DNA of 64,000 nt, from the NCBI RefSeq assembly GCF_007197755.1, contig NZ_CP041636.1:3384001-3448000 (forward strand), given 5' to 3'. This DNA comes from Ferrovibrio terrae (GTDB lineage: Bacteria > Pseudomonadota > Alphaproteobacteria > Ferrovibrionales > Ferrovibrionaceae). How positions within the stretch are numbered: the first letter of the stretch is position 1; each line of letters starts with the position of its first letter. The translations under genes were made by a program, and so were the position numbers. Positions 37,503 to 46,883 of the stretch are shown in pieces. The notes below the pieces were generated by a model, which did no database searches, was not told the DNA's origin, and saw only the letters and a list, made by a program, of their open reading frames with translations.

Positions 37503-39662
37503 TTGGAGCAGGGAGCAGGCAAGCCGGCTGAAGGCGACAGGGGGCTCCTCTGTCTCGCGCTGGTCATGCGCGTGCTCGGGCGGCCGGTCGATGCCGGGCA
37601 GCTCTTGCACAGATTTGCGAACCCCGGCGGGCAGACTTCCGGCGATGACATCATTCGTGCGGGACGGCAGCTCGATCTCAAACTGCGAAAGATCGCCACG
37701 ACCTGGCAACGGCTCAGCCGCACCCCGCTGCCGGCCATTGCCGGCCTGAAGGATGGCGGCTTTATCGTACTGGCCGCCGTGCGCGAGGAACAGGGCCGGG
37801 AAGGCGTACTCGTCGCGGACGGGCACGACGGAAAACCGCGACCGATGACGCGGGCCGAGTTCGAAGCGATCTGGAGCCAGGAACTGATCCTGGTGGCAAC
37901 ACGCGCCGATCTGTCCGGTGTCCGGCGTCACTTCGACGCGTCCTGGTTCATCCCCGCCATTGTCAAATACCGCAAAATGTTCGGGGAGGTGCTGCTCGCC
38001 TCCTTCATCATCCAGTTGCTGGCCCTGGTTGCACCCCTCATGTTCCAGGTCGTGATCGACAAGGTCATGGTGCATCGGTCGCTTTCAACGCTGGACGTTC
38101 TGGTCTTTGCGCTGGTCGCGATTGCCATATTCGAGGCGATGTTCGGCGGGCTGCGGACATACCTGTTCTCGCACACCACCAACCGGATCGACCTGGAGCT
38201 TGGCGCGCAGCTCTTTCGCCATCTGATGGGTCTGCCGCTGGCCTATTTCGAAGCGCGCCGCGTTGGCGACAGTGTCGCCCGGGTACGCGAACTGGAGAAT
38301 ATCCGTAATTTCCTCACTGGCTCGACCGTCACCGTCGCCGTGGATCTCGTCTTCACCTTCGTTTTCATTGCCGTGATGTTCTTCTACAGCCCGCTGCTGA
38401 GCTGGATATGTCTGGCGGCGGTGCCGTTCTATATCGCCATTTCCCTGATCGTTACCCCGACGCTGAAGCGTCGTCTCGATGAAAAGTTTGCCCGCGGCTC
38501 GGAGAACCAGTCCTTCCTCGTCGAACGCGTTGGCGGAATCGAGACGGTGAAGGCGATGGCCGTAGAGCCGCAGATGCAGCGCCGCTGGGAAGAACTGCTG
38601 GCGGCCTATGTACGGGCCTCCTTCCGTGTCGGCAATCTTTCCAACTTCGCCAGCCAGGCAGCCCAGCTGATCAGCAAAATCGTAACGGCGGCAATCCTGT
38701 GGGTCGGCGCGAAGCTGGTGATCGGAGGAGGGCTGACAGTCGGCGAGCTGATTGCCTTCAACATGCTGTCTGGCCGCGTCAGCGGCCCAATCCTGCGCAT
38801 TGCCCAGCTCTGGCAGGATTTTCAGCAGGCGCGCATCTCCATCGAGCGACTTGGCGACATTCTGAATACACATTCGGAAGCCGGCATCAGTGCTGGCCGG
38901 CAATCATTGCCTCAGCTGAAAGGTCATATCGAATTCGATCGCGCGACGTTCCGCTACCGGCCCGATGGTCCTGAAATCCTGCGCAATCTCTCGCTGACGA
39001 TCCCTGCCGGGCAGATCCTGGGCATTGTCGGCCCGTCCGGCTCGGGCAAGAGCACTTTGGCCAAGCTGGTGCAGCGTCTGTATGTGCCTGAGGCAGGCAA
39101 GGTCAGTGTCGATGGCCTCGATCTGACCCAGATAGATCCGGCATCGCTGCGCCGTGCCGTCGGTGTGGTGCTGCAGGAAAATACGCTGTTCAGCGGGAGT
39201 ATTCGCGAAAATATCGCGCTGTCCGATCCGGGTGTTCCGCTCGAACGGGTGATCGCCGCGGCCCAGCTGGCGGGCGCACATGATTTCATTGTCGCGCTGT
39301 CGCAGGGTTACGACACGCTGGTCGGTGAACGCGGTTCGACTTTATCGGGTGGCCAGCGCCAGCGCATCGCCATCGCCCGTGCGTTGATCGGCAATCCACG
39401 CATCCTGATATTCGATGAGGCGACCAGCGCCCTTGATGTGGAATCCGAAGCCGCGATCCACACCAACATGGAGCATATCTGCAAAGGGCGTACGGTTCTG
39501 ATTATCGCGCACCGGCTTTCGGCCGTCCGTCTGGCACACCGCATTATCACAATTGACCGTGGCCAGATCGTGGAGGATGGGGCGCCCGACCAGTTACTGC
39601 GGCAGGGCGGTCGGTTTGCCGCGATGATGCGGCAGCAGGCAGGGGGACTCCATGTCGTCTAA
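37503..39662 (+). CDS. Type I secretion ABC transporter (HlyB family)
   Basis: 719 aa from the TTG at 37503, chosen because HlyB starts about eleven residues before the equivalent of its DYG motif; a TTG at 37464 or a GTG at 37488 are alternatives. The N-terminal C39-like domain has Arg in place of the peptidase cysteine (DRG where peptidases have DCG), so it should bind rather than cleave the substrate. Then six membrane helices and an ATPase with Walker A GPSGSGKST, signature LSGGQRQR, Walker B ILIFDEATSALD and H-loop IIAHRLS. The sequence follows HlyB closely throughout, e.g. 'WFIPAIVKYRKMFGE' and 'RIDLELGAQLFRHLMGLP'. It overlaps the HlyD gene by 11 bases. Confidence 0.95.
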   Translation: MEQGAGKPAEGDRGLLCLALVMRVLGRPVDAGQLLHRFANPGGQTSGDDIIRAGRQLDLKLRKIATTWQRLSRTPLPAIAGLKDGGFIVLAAVREEQGREGVLVADGHDGKPRPMTRAEFEAIWSQELILVATRADLSGVRRHFDASWFIPAIVKYRKMFGEVLLASFIIQLLALVAPLMFQVVIDKVMVHRSLSTLDVLVFALVAIAIFEAMFGGLRTYLFSHTTNRIDLELGAQLFRHLMGLPLAYFEARRVGDSVARVRELENIRNFLTGSTVTVAVDLVFTFVFIAVMFFYSPLLSWICLAAVPFYIAISLIVTPTLKRRLDEKFARGSENQSFLVERVGGIETVKAMAVEPQMQRRWEELLAAYVRASFRVGNLSNFASQAAQLISKIVTAAILWVGAKLVIGGGLTVGELIAFNMLSGRVSGPILRIAQLWQDFQQARISIERLGDILNTHSEAGISAGRQSLPQLKGHIEFDRATFRYRPDGPEILRNLSLTIPAGQILGIVGPSGSGKSTLAKLVQRLYVPEAGKVSVDGLDLTQIDPASLRRAVGVVLQENTLFSGSIRENIALSDPGVPLERVIAAAQLAGAHDFIVALSQGYDTLVGERGSTLSGGQRQRIAIARALIGNPRILIFDEATSALDVESEAAIHTNMEHICKGRTVLIIAHRLSAVRLAHRIITIDRGQIVEDGAPDQLLRQGGRFAAMMRQQAGGLHVV

Positions 39663-41076
39663 GGCTGGACGCCCCTCGGTCTGGAATGGTCTGCGCAACG
39701 CGACCGAGATCGCCCATGCTGCATGGAAATTCGAAAAACAGCGCGGTCCGCGCGAACCACGGCAGCGCGATGAAGTCGAGTTCCTGCCTGCGGCGCTTGA
39801 AGTTCTCGAAAGCCCGCCATCGCCGACGGCGCGATATACCTTCTGGTCGCTGACAGCGTTGCTGGCAGTAGGCTTGGCCTGGTCGTTTATTGGCGAGCTC
39901 GACGTGGTTGCCGTTGCCGACGGGCGCACCATTCCGGCCGGGCAGACCAAGGTGATCCAGCCATTGGAGCCGGGCGTGGTCCGTGCCATCCGTGTGCAGA
40001 ACGGCCAGCATGTGAAGGCAGGCGAACGCCTGGTTGAGCTCGATCCCACGACGGCTGGCGCCGACATGCGGCGCCTGACCGCAGAACTGGTCGCCTCGCG
40101 TCTTGATGCGGCGCGGCTTGAAGCCTCGGCAATACCGGCCGACGCGCTGCGACGGTTTGTCCCTCCGATCGGCACGCCCAGATCTCTCGTCGAGCTGCAT
40201 ACTGCGATGCTTGTCAGTCAGGTCGATGAACATCTGGCCCGCCTGGCCGGGATGGATGCAGAACTGGAGCGCCGCAATGCCGACCGGAAGTCGGTGGAGG
40301 CCGATATTGCCCGGCTCGAGAACGCCTTGCCGCTGCTGCGTACGCGCAGCCAGGCCAGAACCGAGTTGGCAGACAAGGGCTTCGGGTCGCGATTGCTGGC
40401 GCTCGAACTTCAGCAGCAGCAAGTCGAGATGGAATACGCCCTCAGGGGACAGCGTCACCGTCGCGAAGAGGCTGCCGCCGCAGTCGCGGCCCTGCAGCGC
40501 CAGCGCCAGCAGATCCAGTCCGAGTATCTCAAGGTCGTCCTCAACCAGCGTGACGAGGCCCAGCGTAAGGCCGCTGTGCTTGAGGAAGAGTTCCTCAAGG
40601 CGGAACAGCGTCACGGACTGCAGACTCTGACGGCGCCACTGGATGGTGTCGTCCAGCAGCTGGCGATTCATTCCATTGGTGGTGTGGTGACTCCGGCCCA
40701 GGTTCTGATGGTGATCGTTCCTGACAATGCGACGCTCGAGGTGGAAGCAACGGTGCAGAACCGGGATATCGGCTTCATCCAGCCCGGCCAGGAGGTCGAG
40801 GTGAAGATCGAGACCTTCCTGTTCACCAAATACGGCACCATTCCGGGCAAGGTGATTTCGGTTTCCCGGGATGCCGTGCCGGATGAAAAGCGGGGGCTGG
40901 TCTATCCGATCCGGATCGCGCTGGAACGCAGTTCAATGAACGTTGATGGTCGTCAGGTGGAACTCGGCGCCGGCATGGCGCTGACCGCGGAGGTGAAAAC
41001 CGATCGCCGACGCATGATCGACTATCTGCTGTCGCCAATCGCCCGGTACCGCCAGGAAAGCCTGCGCGAGCGCTGA
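39652..41076 (+). CDS. Type I secretion membrane fusion protein (HlyD family)
   Basis: 474 aa. Cytoplasmic N-terminus (about 63 residues), a single membrane helix ('FWSLTALLAVGLAWSFIGEL'), then a periplasmic part with the lipoyl-like motif, long coiled-coil (about residues 180-330, with repeated RRE/ALQRQRQQIQ heptads) and a second lipoyl/beta-barrel half ('LTAPLDGVVQQLAIHS' and 'FIQPGQEVEVKIETFLFTKYG'). It bridges the HlyB-type ABC protein to an outer-membrane channel, presumably TolC encoded elsewhere. Start overlaps the ABC gene. The 133 bases after the stop are AT-rich with a GGAAAAT/ATTTTCC inverted repeat at 41170-41194. Confidence 0.94.
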   Translation: MSSKAGRPSVWNGLRNATEIAHAAWKFEKQRGPREPRQRDEVEFLPAALEVLESPPSPTARYTFWSLTALLAVGLAWSFIGELDVVAVADGRTIPAGQTKVIQPLEPGVVRAIRVQNGQHVKAGERLVELDPTTAGADMRRLTAELVASRLDAARLEASAIPADALRRFVPPIGTPRSLVELHTAMLVSQVDEHLARLAGMDAELERRNADRKSVEADIARLENALPLLRTRSQARTELADKGFGSRLLALELQQQQVEMEYALRGQRHRREEAAAAVAALQRQRQQIQSEYLKVVLNQRDEAQRKAAVLEEEFLKAEQRHGLQTLTAPLDGVVQQLAIHSIGGVVTPAQVLMVIVPDNATLEVEATVQNRDIGFIQPGQEVEVKIETFLFTKYGTIPGKVISVSRDAVPDEKRGLVYPIRIALERSSMNVDGRQVELGAGMALTAEVKTDRRRMIDYLLSPIARYRQESLRER

Positions 41077-41209
41077 GGTCGAACAGGCCGGGATAGCCGG
41101 AGCGCAGGCAGCGAGGAGCCTCAAAGACGCCGCCCTATCAATACCCATATATCGGATAATGTATATTATGGAAAATAAATGATATAGATTTTCCAATAGA
41201 TTACCAAAA

Positions 41210-42316
41210 TCAACCCGCAACAACCATGTGGTTGTCCCATTGCAGTCGTCCGGCCTCTGCCACTGTCGCCATGCGACCGTCATTGCCCAGCCGGTACATG
41301 CGGCCAAGCCCGTTTGATACCAGGAAGCCCGCGTCTGGTTGTGCCGCAAGCCCGCAGACATCGCGCGCCTCGCCGACCTGCAGCAGCGCCAGCCGCTCCA
41401 TGTCCCAGATCAGCACCCGGTTGCCGCGCGGACTGCTGACCGCCAGATAGCGGCCGCTGCGGTCCATGGCCGCCGAGCCGCAATACTGCCGCATGGCCGC
41501 CCGCTGATCCTCGGGCATCGGCAGATAGCCCAGCCGGTCAGTCCCGGCCGGCGCGTCATGCACAGCCACCAGCGGCACCGTATCAGTCTCCGGGCCCTCA
41601 TACTGCATGGCCACGGCCACCCGGCCGCGCCGGTCGATGGCGATATGGCGGATGCTGAGCTGGCGCAGTTCGGCCGCCGGGCGAACCTGACGCACCAGGC
41701 TGCCATCCCGGGCATCCAGATAGACCAGCGACGGGTCCATGTCCGGGATGTTGAGTTTGAGCCGCGGCATGTCTGAGCGCATCAGGATGCCGCCATTGGC
41801 CACCACCAGCGTGCGGCCGTCCGGCATCAGGCGGACCTCATGCGGGTCCAGGCCATGGGTGCGAATTTCACCGACACGTTTCCAGCGATCGGCGGCGTCA
41901 TAGATGCCGAGCACGCCATCGCCGGTCGAGCCGATCGCCTCGGTGGCAAACATCAGCTTGCCGTCAGCGGTGAAAGCGCCATGCCCGCAGAAATTCCGGT
42001 CCTCGACCGCCGGGATCAGATGCAAGGCCGTGCCGGCGACCGGATCGAAAACCAGCGCGTAGTCGCCCGGCCGCCGCGCAAACGCCACCGCGATGCGGCC
42101 ATCGTCACGCTTCGCAAAACTGTGGCCACGACCCGGCAGCGGCAACCGGTAGCGAAGCTGGCCATCGGCGTCGAAACCGGCCAGACCAAAGGTGCCCCTG
42201 TCGCCATAGGCGTTCAGATACAGGCGCGTCCGGGCGGCGCCAAAAGCCGACGAACCGACTAGCGGCAGCAGACCTGCTGCACCCAGACCAGAGAGAACCT
42301 CACGACGCGAAATCAT
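41210..42316 (-). CDS. Exported DUF1513 (YncE-like beta-propeller) protein
   Basis: 368 aa. N-terminal Tat-like signal with twin arginine 'SRREVLSGLGAAGLLPL'. The mature part shows repeated propeller strands such as 'GRTLVVANGGILMRSDMPR' and 'GRYLAVSSPRGNRVLIWDM' and 'GHSFAKRDDGRIAVAF', as in DUF1513 proteins. These regularly follow imelysin/DUF1111 genes in Gram-negative iron clusters, as here, but their biochemical role is unknown. It starts three bases after the upstream imelysin gene, as the last gene of a seven-gene transcript. Confidence 0.87.
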   Translation of the reverse strand: MISRREVLSGLGAAGLLPLVGSSAFGAARTRLYLNAYGDRGTFGLAGFDADGQLRYRLPLPGRGHSFAKRDDGRIAVAFARRPGDYALVFDPVAGTALHLIPAVEDRNFCGHGAFTADGKLMFATEAIGSTGDGVLGIYDAADRWKRVGEIRTHGLDPHEVRLMPDGRTLVVANGGILMRSDMPRLKLNIPDMDPSLVYLDARDGSLVRQVRPAAELRQLSIRHIAIDRRGRVAVAMQYEGPETDTVPLVAVHDAPAGTDRLGYLPMPEDQRAAMRQYCGSAAMDRSGRYLAVSSPRGNRVLIWDMERLALLQVGEARDVCGLAAQPDAGFLVSNGLGRMYRLGNDGRMATVAEAGRLQWDNHMVVAG

Positions 42317-42319
42317 CGT

Positions 42320-43399
42320 TCAGTCTCCATCCAGCGCGTTGAAGCCGACCGGGATATCCAGAGCCGGCGGCAGCCGGTCGCCCAGCAGCTTCTTCAGCGC
42401 CAGCAGTTCAGCAGCCAGCGCCTCGGCCTGGGGACGGGTTTTCGCGTCCTGCACAGCGGTCTCGAGCGGAACTCTGATCGCATTGGCCGTCGTCACCGAT
42501 TTGGCGATGCCATCGCGGATCGCGGTGTCGACCGCTTTGTCAGTCACGGCCGGAGAGAAACTGTTCAGATAGAGATCCTGTGCGGCGGCCAGATTCCGCT
42601 GGATGTTGCGCAGCGAGCGCTCGCTGCGCCAGGATTCCGCCAGCCGCGGCCGCGCATCCTTCAATGCCGCGCCCAGTGGCCGCGCCAGCTTGTGATCGGC
42701 GGCCAGTTCGACAGCCAGGTACAGCGCCTTGAACAGCTCAAGCGTGGCTTCCTGCGGTTCGCGATACGGTGCATCGGGATTCCTGCCGTCCTGCATCACG
42801 GCGGCAAAAGCCTTGTCGCCACCTTCCCGCCACGCCGCCTGCGTCTCTTTCGCCATCTGCGCCAGGTTGATCGCAATGGCTTCCACATAGCGGCAGCGGT
42901 AGGCCGCGTCTGTACCCGACTTCAGCTTGCTGGCGTCTTCACCAAAGATCAGGCGTTCCAGTGCCGGCAGACCCTGCGTGGCGACGCTGCCCTTGGCCAG
43001 CAGTTCCGGGTCGACCGAACCAGACTGGTGCTTCGACAGCAATTCAGCCATCTGCTTGCCTATGGTGTTGCGCGGATCGGGCCAGAATGCAAAGCGCTGG
43101 CTGCGGAAGAACCAGTCGATCGGCCCGAAACGCACATGCTGGATATCCTGCCAGGCATCCAACGTCTGACCGAACGCCACCTGCAGATCGGCGACCGGTC
43201 TGGTCGCCGGCGCAGCGCAGTAGGACTTGGCCGCGGCATTCAGTCCGGCGGTGGCCGTCACCAGCGCGTCATAGCGCGGCAGGATGTGTTGGTCGATGGC
43301 GGCCTTGTTCAGCGCGGCATAGGCGCTCGCCTCCACGGCATGGCCGGGATTGCCGGCGAGGAACAGCAGAACAGCCAGGACGGATGCAATCGAGCGCAT
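42320..43399 (-). CDS. Imelysin-family periplasmic protein (second copy)
   Basis: 359 aa with a signal peptide ('SVLAVLLFLAGNPGHAVEAS'). The imelysin fold is a two-bundle helical protein; here 'VRFGPIDWFFRSQRFAFWPD' and 'QGLPALERLIFGED' match the family, but the GxHxxE motif of IrpA-type members is replaced by GLPALE (no histidine). This sort of member is normally found paired with the IrpA-like one (see 44838-46112). Iron-related binding in the periplasm is inferred from family and context. Confidence 0.9.
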   Translation of the reverse strand: MRSIASVLAVLLFLAGNPGHAVEASAYAALNKAAIDQHILPRYDALVTATAGLNAAAKSYCAAPATRPVADLQVAFGQTLDAWQDIQHVRFGPIDWFFRSQRFAFWPDPRNTIGKQMAELLSKHQSGSVDPELLAKGSVATQGLPALERLIFGEDASKLKSGTDAAYRCRYVEAIAINLAQMAKETQAAWREGGDKAFAAVMQDGRNPDAPYREPQEATLELFKALYLAVELAADHKLARPLGAALKDARPRLAESWRSERSLRNIQRNLAAAQDLYLNSFSPAVTDKAVDTAIRDGIAKSVTTANAIRVPLETAVQDAKTRPQAEALAAELLALKKLLGDRLPPALDIPVGFNALDGD

Positions 43400-43417
43400 G
43401 ATGAAGACTCCCGGAAA

Positions 43418-44866
43418 CTAAAGCGACTGAATGAAGGCGAGCAGGTCGGCGCGTTCGGCACGGCTCATGCGCTGCACGCGCGCCCTTGCCGCCTCGGCCT
43501 CACCGCCATGCCACAAGATGGCTTCCAGCGCGCCACGGGCGCGGCCGTCATGCAGCATCATATCATGCCCACTGACCGTGCGGGTCAGGCCGATCCCCCA
43601 GAGCGGCGACGTGCGCCACTGGCGGCCATTGGCTTCACCTTCCGGCCGTTCATCGGCCAGCCCCTCGCCCATGTCATGCAACAGCAGGTCGGTGTAGGGG
43701 AAGATTCGCTGCGCTGATTGCTCAGGCCGCGCCGGATCGCGGCCGGTGACGAAGCTCGGTACATGACAACCACTGCAGCCGACCGCCGCGAACAGCGCTT
43801 TGCCGCGCAGCACGGCCGGGCCCTGCGGATTGCGCTGCGCCGGCACGCCCAGATTGCGCGCATAAAAAACCACGAGATCAAACATCTTGCGCGGCACTTC
43901 CACCTTTTCGCGCGCATCGTCGCCGGTTGGCAGGCTGAGGCAGGCTTTCTGCGTCGGCGTGCAGTCGCCATGCGAGGCCGGCACGAGATGCGTGGAGAGA
44001 CCGAGATCGGTGGCGAAGGCATCCGCCACCTGGTCGGCAACCGTGGGCATGCCGGCTTTCCAGCCGAAGCGCCCGATCATCGCCCTGCCCTCGGCATGGC
44101 TGCGCACGCGGTTCGGCTTGCCGGCAATGCCGTCGCCATTGGCATCCTCCGGATCGGCATGTTTCAGCAAGGCCTCTTCCGGGATCATCTCCAGCAGTCC
44201 GAGGCCGATCATCGGCGGCGCGATACGCGGCGAGATCATGGTCTGCCGGTGCATCGGTCCGTAGTTGAGCTCGGTCGCGCCATAGCGCGGCTTGCGCAGC
44301 CGCACCACTTCACCATCGGCCAGCGTGACCGGATGTTCGGTATAGGCAATCGTCATGCGGCCTTCGGCCAGCAGGCCGTTCACCGAGAAATTCTGCAACT
44401 GCCCGCCATAGGTTGGTTCGGGCGTCGCCGCACGCATGTAAGTCGCCAGCGCCAGACGGTCGGCCTCAGTCTGCGGTGGGATGCTGAGGCGCAGGACCAT
44501 CGAGGTGGCGGCTTCGTTCGCTGCCGGCGGCCGCCCGCGGCCATCGCGCAGATGGCAGGACTGGCAGCCGCGCGCATTCAGCAGCGGGCCGAGGCCATCC
44601 GACGATTTCGTCGAACTGGGCGACGGCACCCAGAGCTTGCGGAAGATTCCGTCGCCAACCTTGAAATCGAGCTGGCGCTCGAATGCCATATTGGCCGAGG
44701 GTTGCGAAAACGCGGTGGCATCGAAGCGCCGCACGGTGGCGGCGCCTGCCAGCTGGTCGGAAGCTTCCGCGTGCGCGGCGCCAGCCAGCACCAGACCAGC
44801 CCACAGGGAGCCAGCCAGTACCGTGAGCGCGTACCGCTTACTTCTTGCCGACCTTGTCGGGTGCAT
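43418..44866 (-). CDS. Di-heme c-type oxidoreductase of the DUF1111 family
   Basis: 482 aa from the ATG at 44866; the ATG at 44887 adds seven residues. Signal peptide, then a first heme site in 'GCQSCHLRDGRG' and a second in 'VGCSGCHVPSFVTG', both CxxCH. Conserved 'GLGLLEMIPEEALL' and 'GRFGWKAGMPTV' segments are typical of the thiol-oxidoreductase/DUF1111 proteins that accompany imelysins. It probably transfers electrons in the periplasm, maybe changing iron redox state; this is inference. Its start overlaps the end of the upstream imelysin gene by 29 bases. Confidence 0.9.
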   Translation of the reverse strand: MHPTRSARSKRYALTVLAGSLWAGLVLAGAAHAEASDQLAGAATVRRFDATAFSQPSANMAFERQLDFKVGDGIFRKLWVPSPSSTKSSDGLGPLLNARGCQSCHLRDGRGRPPAANEAATSMVLRLSIPPQTEADRLALATYMRAATPEPTYGGQLQNFSVNGLLAEGRMTIAYTEHPVTLADGEVVRLRKPRYGATELNYGPMHRQTMISPRIAPPMIGLGLLEMIPEEALLKHADPEDANGDGIAGKPNRVRSHAEGRAMIGRFGWKAGMPTVADQVADAFATDLGLSTHLVPASHGDCTPTQKACLSLPTGDDAREKVEVPRKMFDLVVFYARNLGVPAQRNPQGPAVLRGKALFAAVGCSGCHVPSFVTGRDPARPEQSAQRIFPYTDLLLHDMGEGLADERPEGEANGRQWRTSPLWGIGLTRTVSGHDMMLHDGRARGALEAILWHGGEAEAARARVQRMSRAERADLLAFIQSL

Positions 44867-46112
44867 CGAGGCTGTCCGAACCTTCAAAGGTCGCTTTCAG
44901 CTTCAGCGACCCCACGACGCGCTCGAGCATCCTGGTCTGGTCGGTCAGCCGGTCGATAGCAGCCTGGATCACGGCATTACCCTCCGCGTTGCCGTCGGCC
45001 AGCATCTGGTCATAGGCTTCCTTGGTCTCGGCACGCTGCTTGATCGCGGTCATCGCATCCAGAGTCGCCTTCAGCTTACCGCGCATCTCGGTATCAAGGT
45101 CCGCCGCACCGCCGCGCACCAGCTGGCTCAGGCTGGCGCCCTTCACCATGCTGCCGTTCACGCGCTTATATTCACCACCATAGACATTCAGCATGCCGAC
45201 GACGTTGTAGTAATGCGAATTGTGGGTGTTGTCGGAGAAGCAGTCATGCTCTTCTTCGGGATCATGCAGCAGCAGGCCGAGCTTCATGCGCTCGCCGGCC
45301 AGTTCACCGTAGGACAGACTGCCGATGCCGGTGATCATCATGCTGATGCCGGCATCTACGCCCTTGACGGTCAGCGCCTTGCGCGCTTCGCCGTCTGCGG
45401 CCCACTGCTTGGCCATGAAGGCCAGGTCCTCGACCAGAATCTGGGTGGCAACCGACAGATACTGCGCACGACGGTCGCAGTTGCCGTTGGTGCAACCCTG
45501 CTTGGCATAATCGGTCCAGGGACGGTTGCCGGCGCCCGGGCCAGTGCCGTTCAGGTCCTGGCCCCAGAGCAGGAATTCCACCGCATGGTAACCGGTGGCT
45601 ACATTGGCCTCAACACCACCCACTTCATGCAGGTTGCGCAGCAGGCGCCAGTTGATCTGGCTGGTATTCATCGTCTTGCCGCCGAAGCTCAGCTTCTTGT
45701 TGGCGATGACGTTAGCGGCATAAAGCGGGTTCTCGTCCGACTCCTCGCCATATTTGCCGGCATCGACATAGTCGATCAGGCCTTCATCGAGCGGCCAGGC
45801 ATTGACGCGGCCTTCCCACGCGTCGACCACCGGATTGCCGAAGCGGAAAACTTCCGACTGCTGATAGGGAACGCGGGCCGCGATCCAGGCCTCGCGCGCC
45901 GCCTTCATCGTCGCCTCCGACGGCCTGGCAATCAGCGCATTTACGGCCTTCTGCAGGTTACGCGCGGTACTGACGGAATCATCGTAGATCGCCTGCGCAA
46001 TATCGGCATAGGTCTTCAGCACGGCCGCTTTGCCGGTTTCTGCAGCCAGCGCCGGCATACCTCCCAGCAGGCCGAGGCCAAGAATTGCTGCTGCCAGAAT
46101 TGAGCGGATCAT
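44838..46112 (-). CDS. Imelysin-family protein (IrpA-like)
   Basis: 424 aa. Signal peptide 'AAILGLGLLGGMPALAAETG', then 'RVPYQQSEVFRFGNPVVDAW' and 'GYHAVEFLLWGQDLNGTGPG', the latter containing the GxHxxE motif that marks iron-regulated imelysins (IrpA/ICMP). Located 31 bases downstream of tonB and upstream of the diheme gene, so transport and this protein should be co-expressed. Peptidase activity, suggested for some family members, is not supported by any clear catalytic motif here. Confidence 0.93.
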   Translation of the reverse strand: MIRSILAAAILGLGLLGGMPALAAETGKAAVLKTYADIAQAIYDDSVSTARNLQKAVNALIARPSEATMKAAREAWIAARVPYQQSEVFRFGNPVVDAWEGRVNAWPLDEGLIDYVDAGKYGEESDENPLYAANVIANKKLSFGGKTMNTSQINWRLLRNLHEVGGVEANVATGYHAVEFLLWGQDLNGTGPGAGNRPWTDYAKQGCTNGNCDRRAQYLSVATQILVEDLAFMAKQWAADGEARKALTVKGVDAGISMMITGIGSLSYGELAGERMKLGLLLHDPEEEHDCFSDNTHNSHYYNVVGMLNVYGGEYKRVNGSMVKGASLSQLVRGGAADLDTEMRGKLKATLDAMTAIKQRAETKEAYDQMLADGNAEGNAVIQAAIDRLTDQTRMLERVVGSLKLKATFEGSDSLDAPDKVGKK

Positions 46113-46143
46113 CGGCTCCCCCTGTTTCTTTTTGACTCTGAAA

Positions 46144-46878
46144 CTACTTCAGGAAAAACTGTACCGGGACCACGACATCGAGCCTGGACTTGCCAAGCGA
46201 TGGCGGAATCGGCGGCAGTGGCGACGCCTTGGCGATCATGCGTTCGACGGCATCGTCCAGCGCATCATGACCCGAACTGCGCTCGATCTTGTACGACATC
46301 ACGCGACCGTTTTCGTCGATGACAAAGCGCAGATGCGCCACGCCTTCCATGCGGCGCAACTGGGCGCGGCGCGGATATTCCTTGTTCTTCTCCAGCCAGG
46401 CCAGCAACTGGGCGTAGTAGTTCGCCTCGGCATCCGGATTGACCACGACGCGTGGCGCCGAGTTCACCGGTGCAGGCGGAGCAACAGCCACCTGCTGCTG
46501 CGGCGGCTGGTAGACTGGCTGTGGCGGGGTTTCCACCTTCGGCTGTTCCTTGGGCGGCTGTGGCGGAGGCGGCGGAGCCGGCCGACGCACAACGGGCTTG
46601 GGCTTGGGCGGGGGTGCCGGTTCAAGGTCCGGCTCCTCCGACTTCGTTGTGATCGGATCGACTTCCGGCGGTGGTGGCGGCGGCGGGGGCGGTGGCGGCG
46701 GAATATTCACCACCTGCGGCTCCGGCGGCGCAGCCGCCAGCAGCAGAACCTCTATGCCCTGGAATTTTTCCTCGGCCTGGATCGGCTTCTGGAAAAACGG
46801 GAATCCGAACAGCAGGAACGCAATCGCAGCGAGATGGGCGCTGACCGAGACGACCCAGGATGTGACTGTTGCGCGCAT
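46144..46878 (-). CDS. tonB: Energy-transducing protein TonB
   Basis: 244 aa. N-terminal membrane anchor ('VSAHLAAIAFLLFGFPFF'), a proline-rich stretch containing a run of twelve prolines (about residues 61-72) and PKPKP repeats, and a C-terminal TonB domain with 'YPRRAQLRRMEGVAHLRFVI' and 'VDENGRVMSYKIERSSGHDA'-like 'DENGRVMSYKIERSSG'. It transmits the proton-motive force used by ExbBD to outer-membrane receptors. It follows exbD by five bases. No TonB-dependent receptor is present in the window. Confidence 0.95.
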   Translation of the reverse strand: MRATVTSWVVSVSAHLAAIAFLLFGFPFFQKPIQAEEKFQGIEVLLLAAAPPEPQVVNIPPPPPPPPPPPPEVDPITTKSEEPDLEPAPPPKPKPVVRRPAPPPPPQPPKEQPKVETPPQPVYQPPQQQVAVAPPAPVNSAPRVVVNPDAEANYYAQLLAWLEKNKEYPRRAQLRRMEGVAHLRFVIDENGRVMSYKIERSSGHDALDDAVERMIAKASPLPPIPPSLGKSRLDVVVPVQFFLK

Positions 46879-46883
46879 CAGCC

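Noticed and set aside
37503-38000. Active C39 leader peptidase in the secretion ABC protein
   Set aside because: The catalytic cysteine position is Arg in DRG, and the neighbouring substrate lacks a double-glycine leader.
41170-41194. GGAAAAT/ATTTTCC inverted repeat as a terminator after the HlyD gene
   Set aside because: The stem is A/T-rich and short with an 11-base loop and no T-run on either strand.
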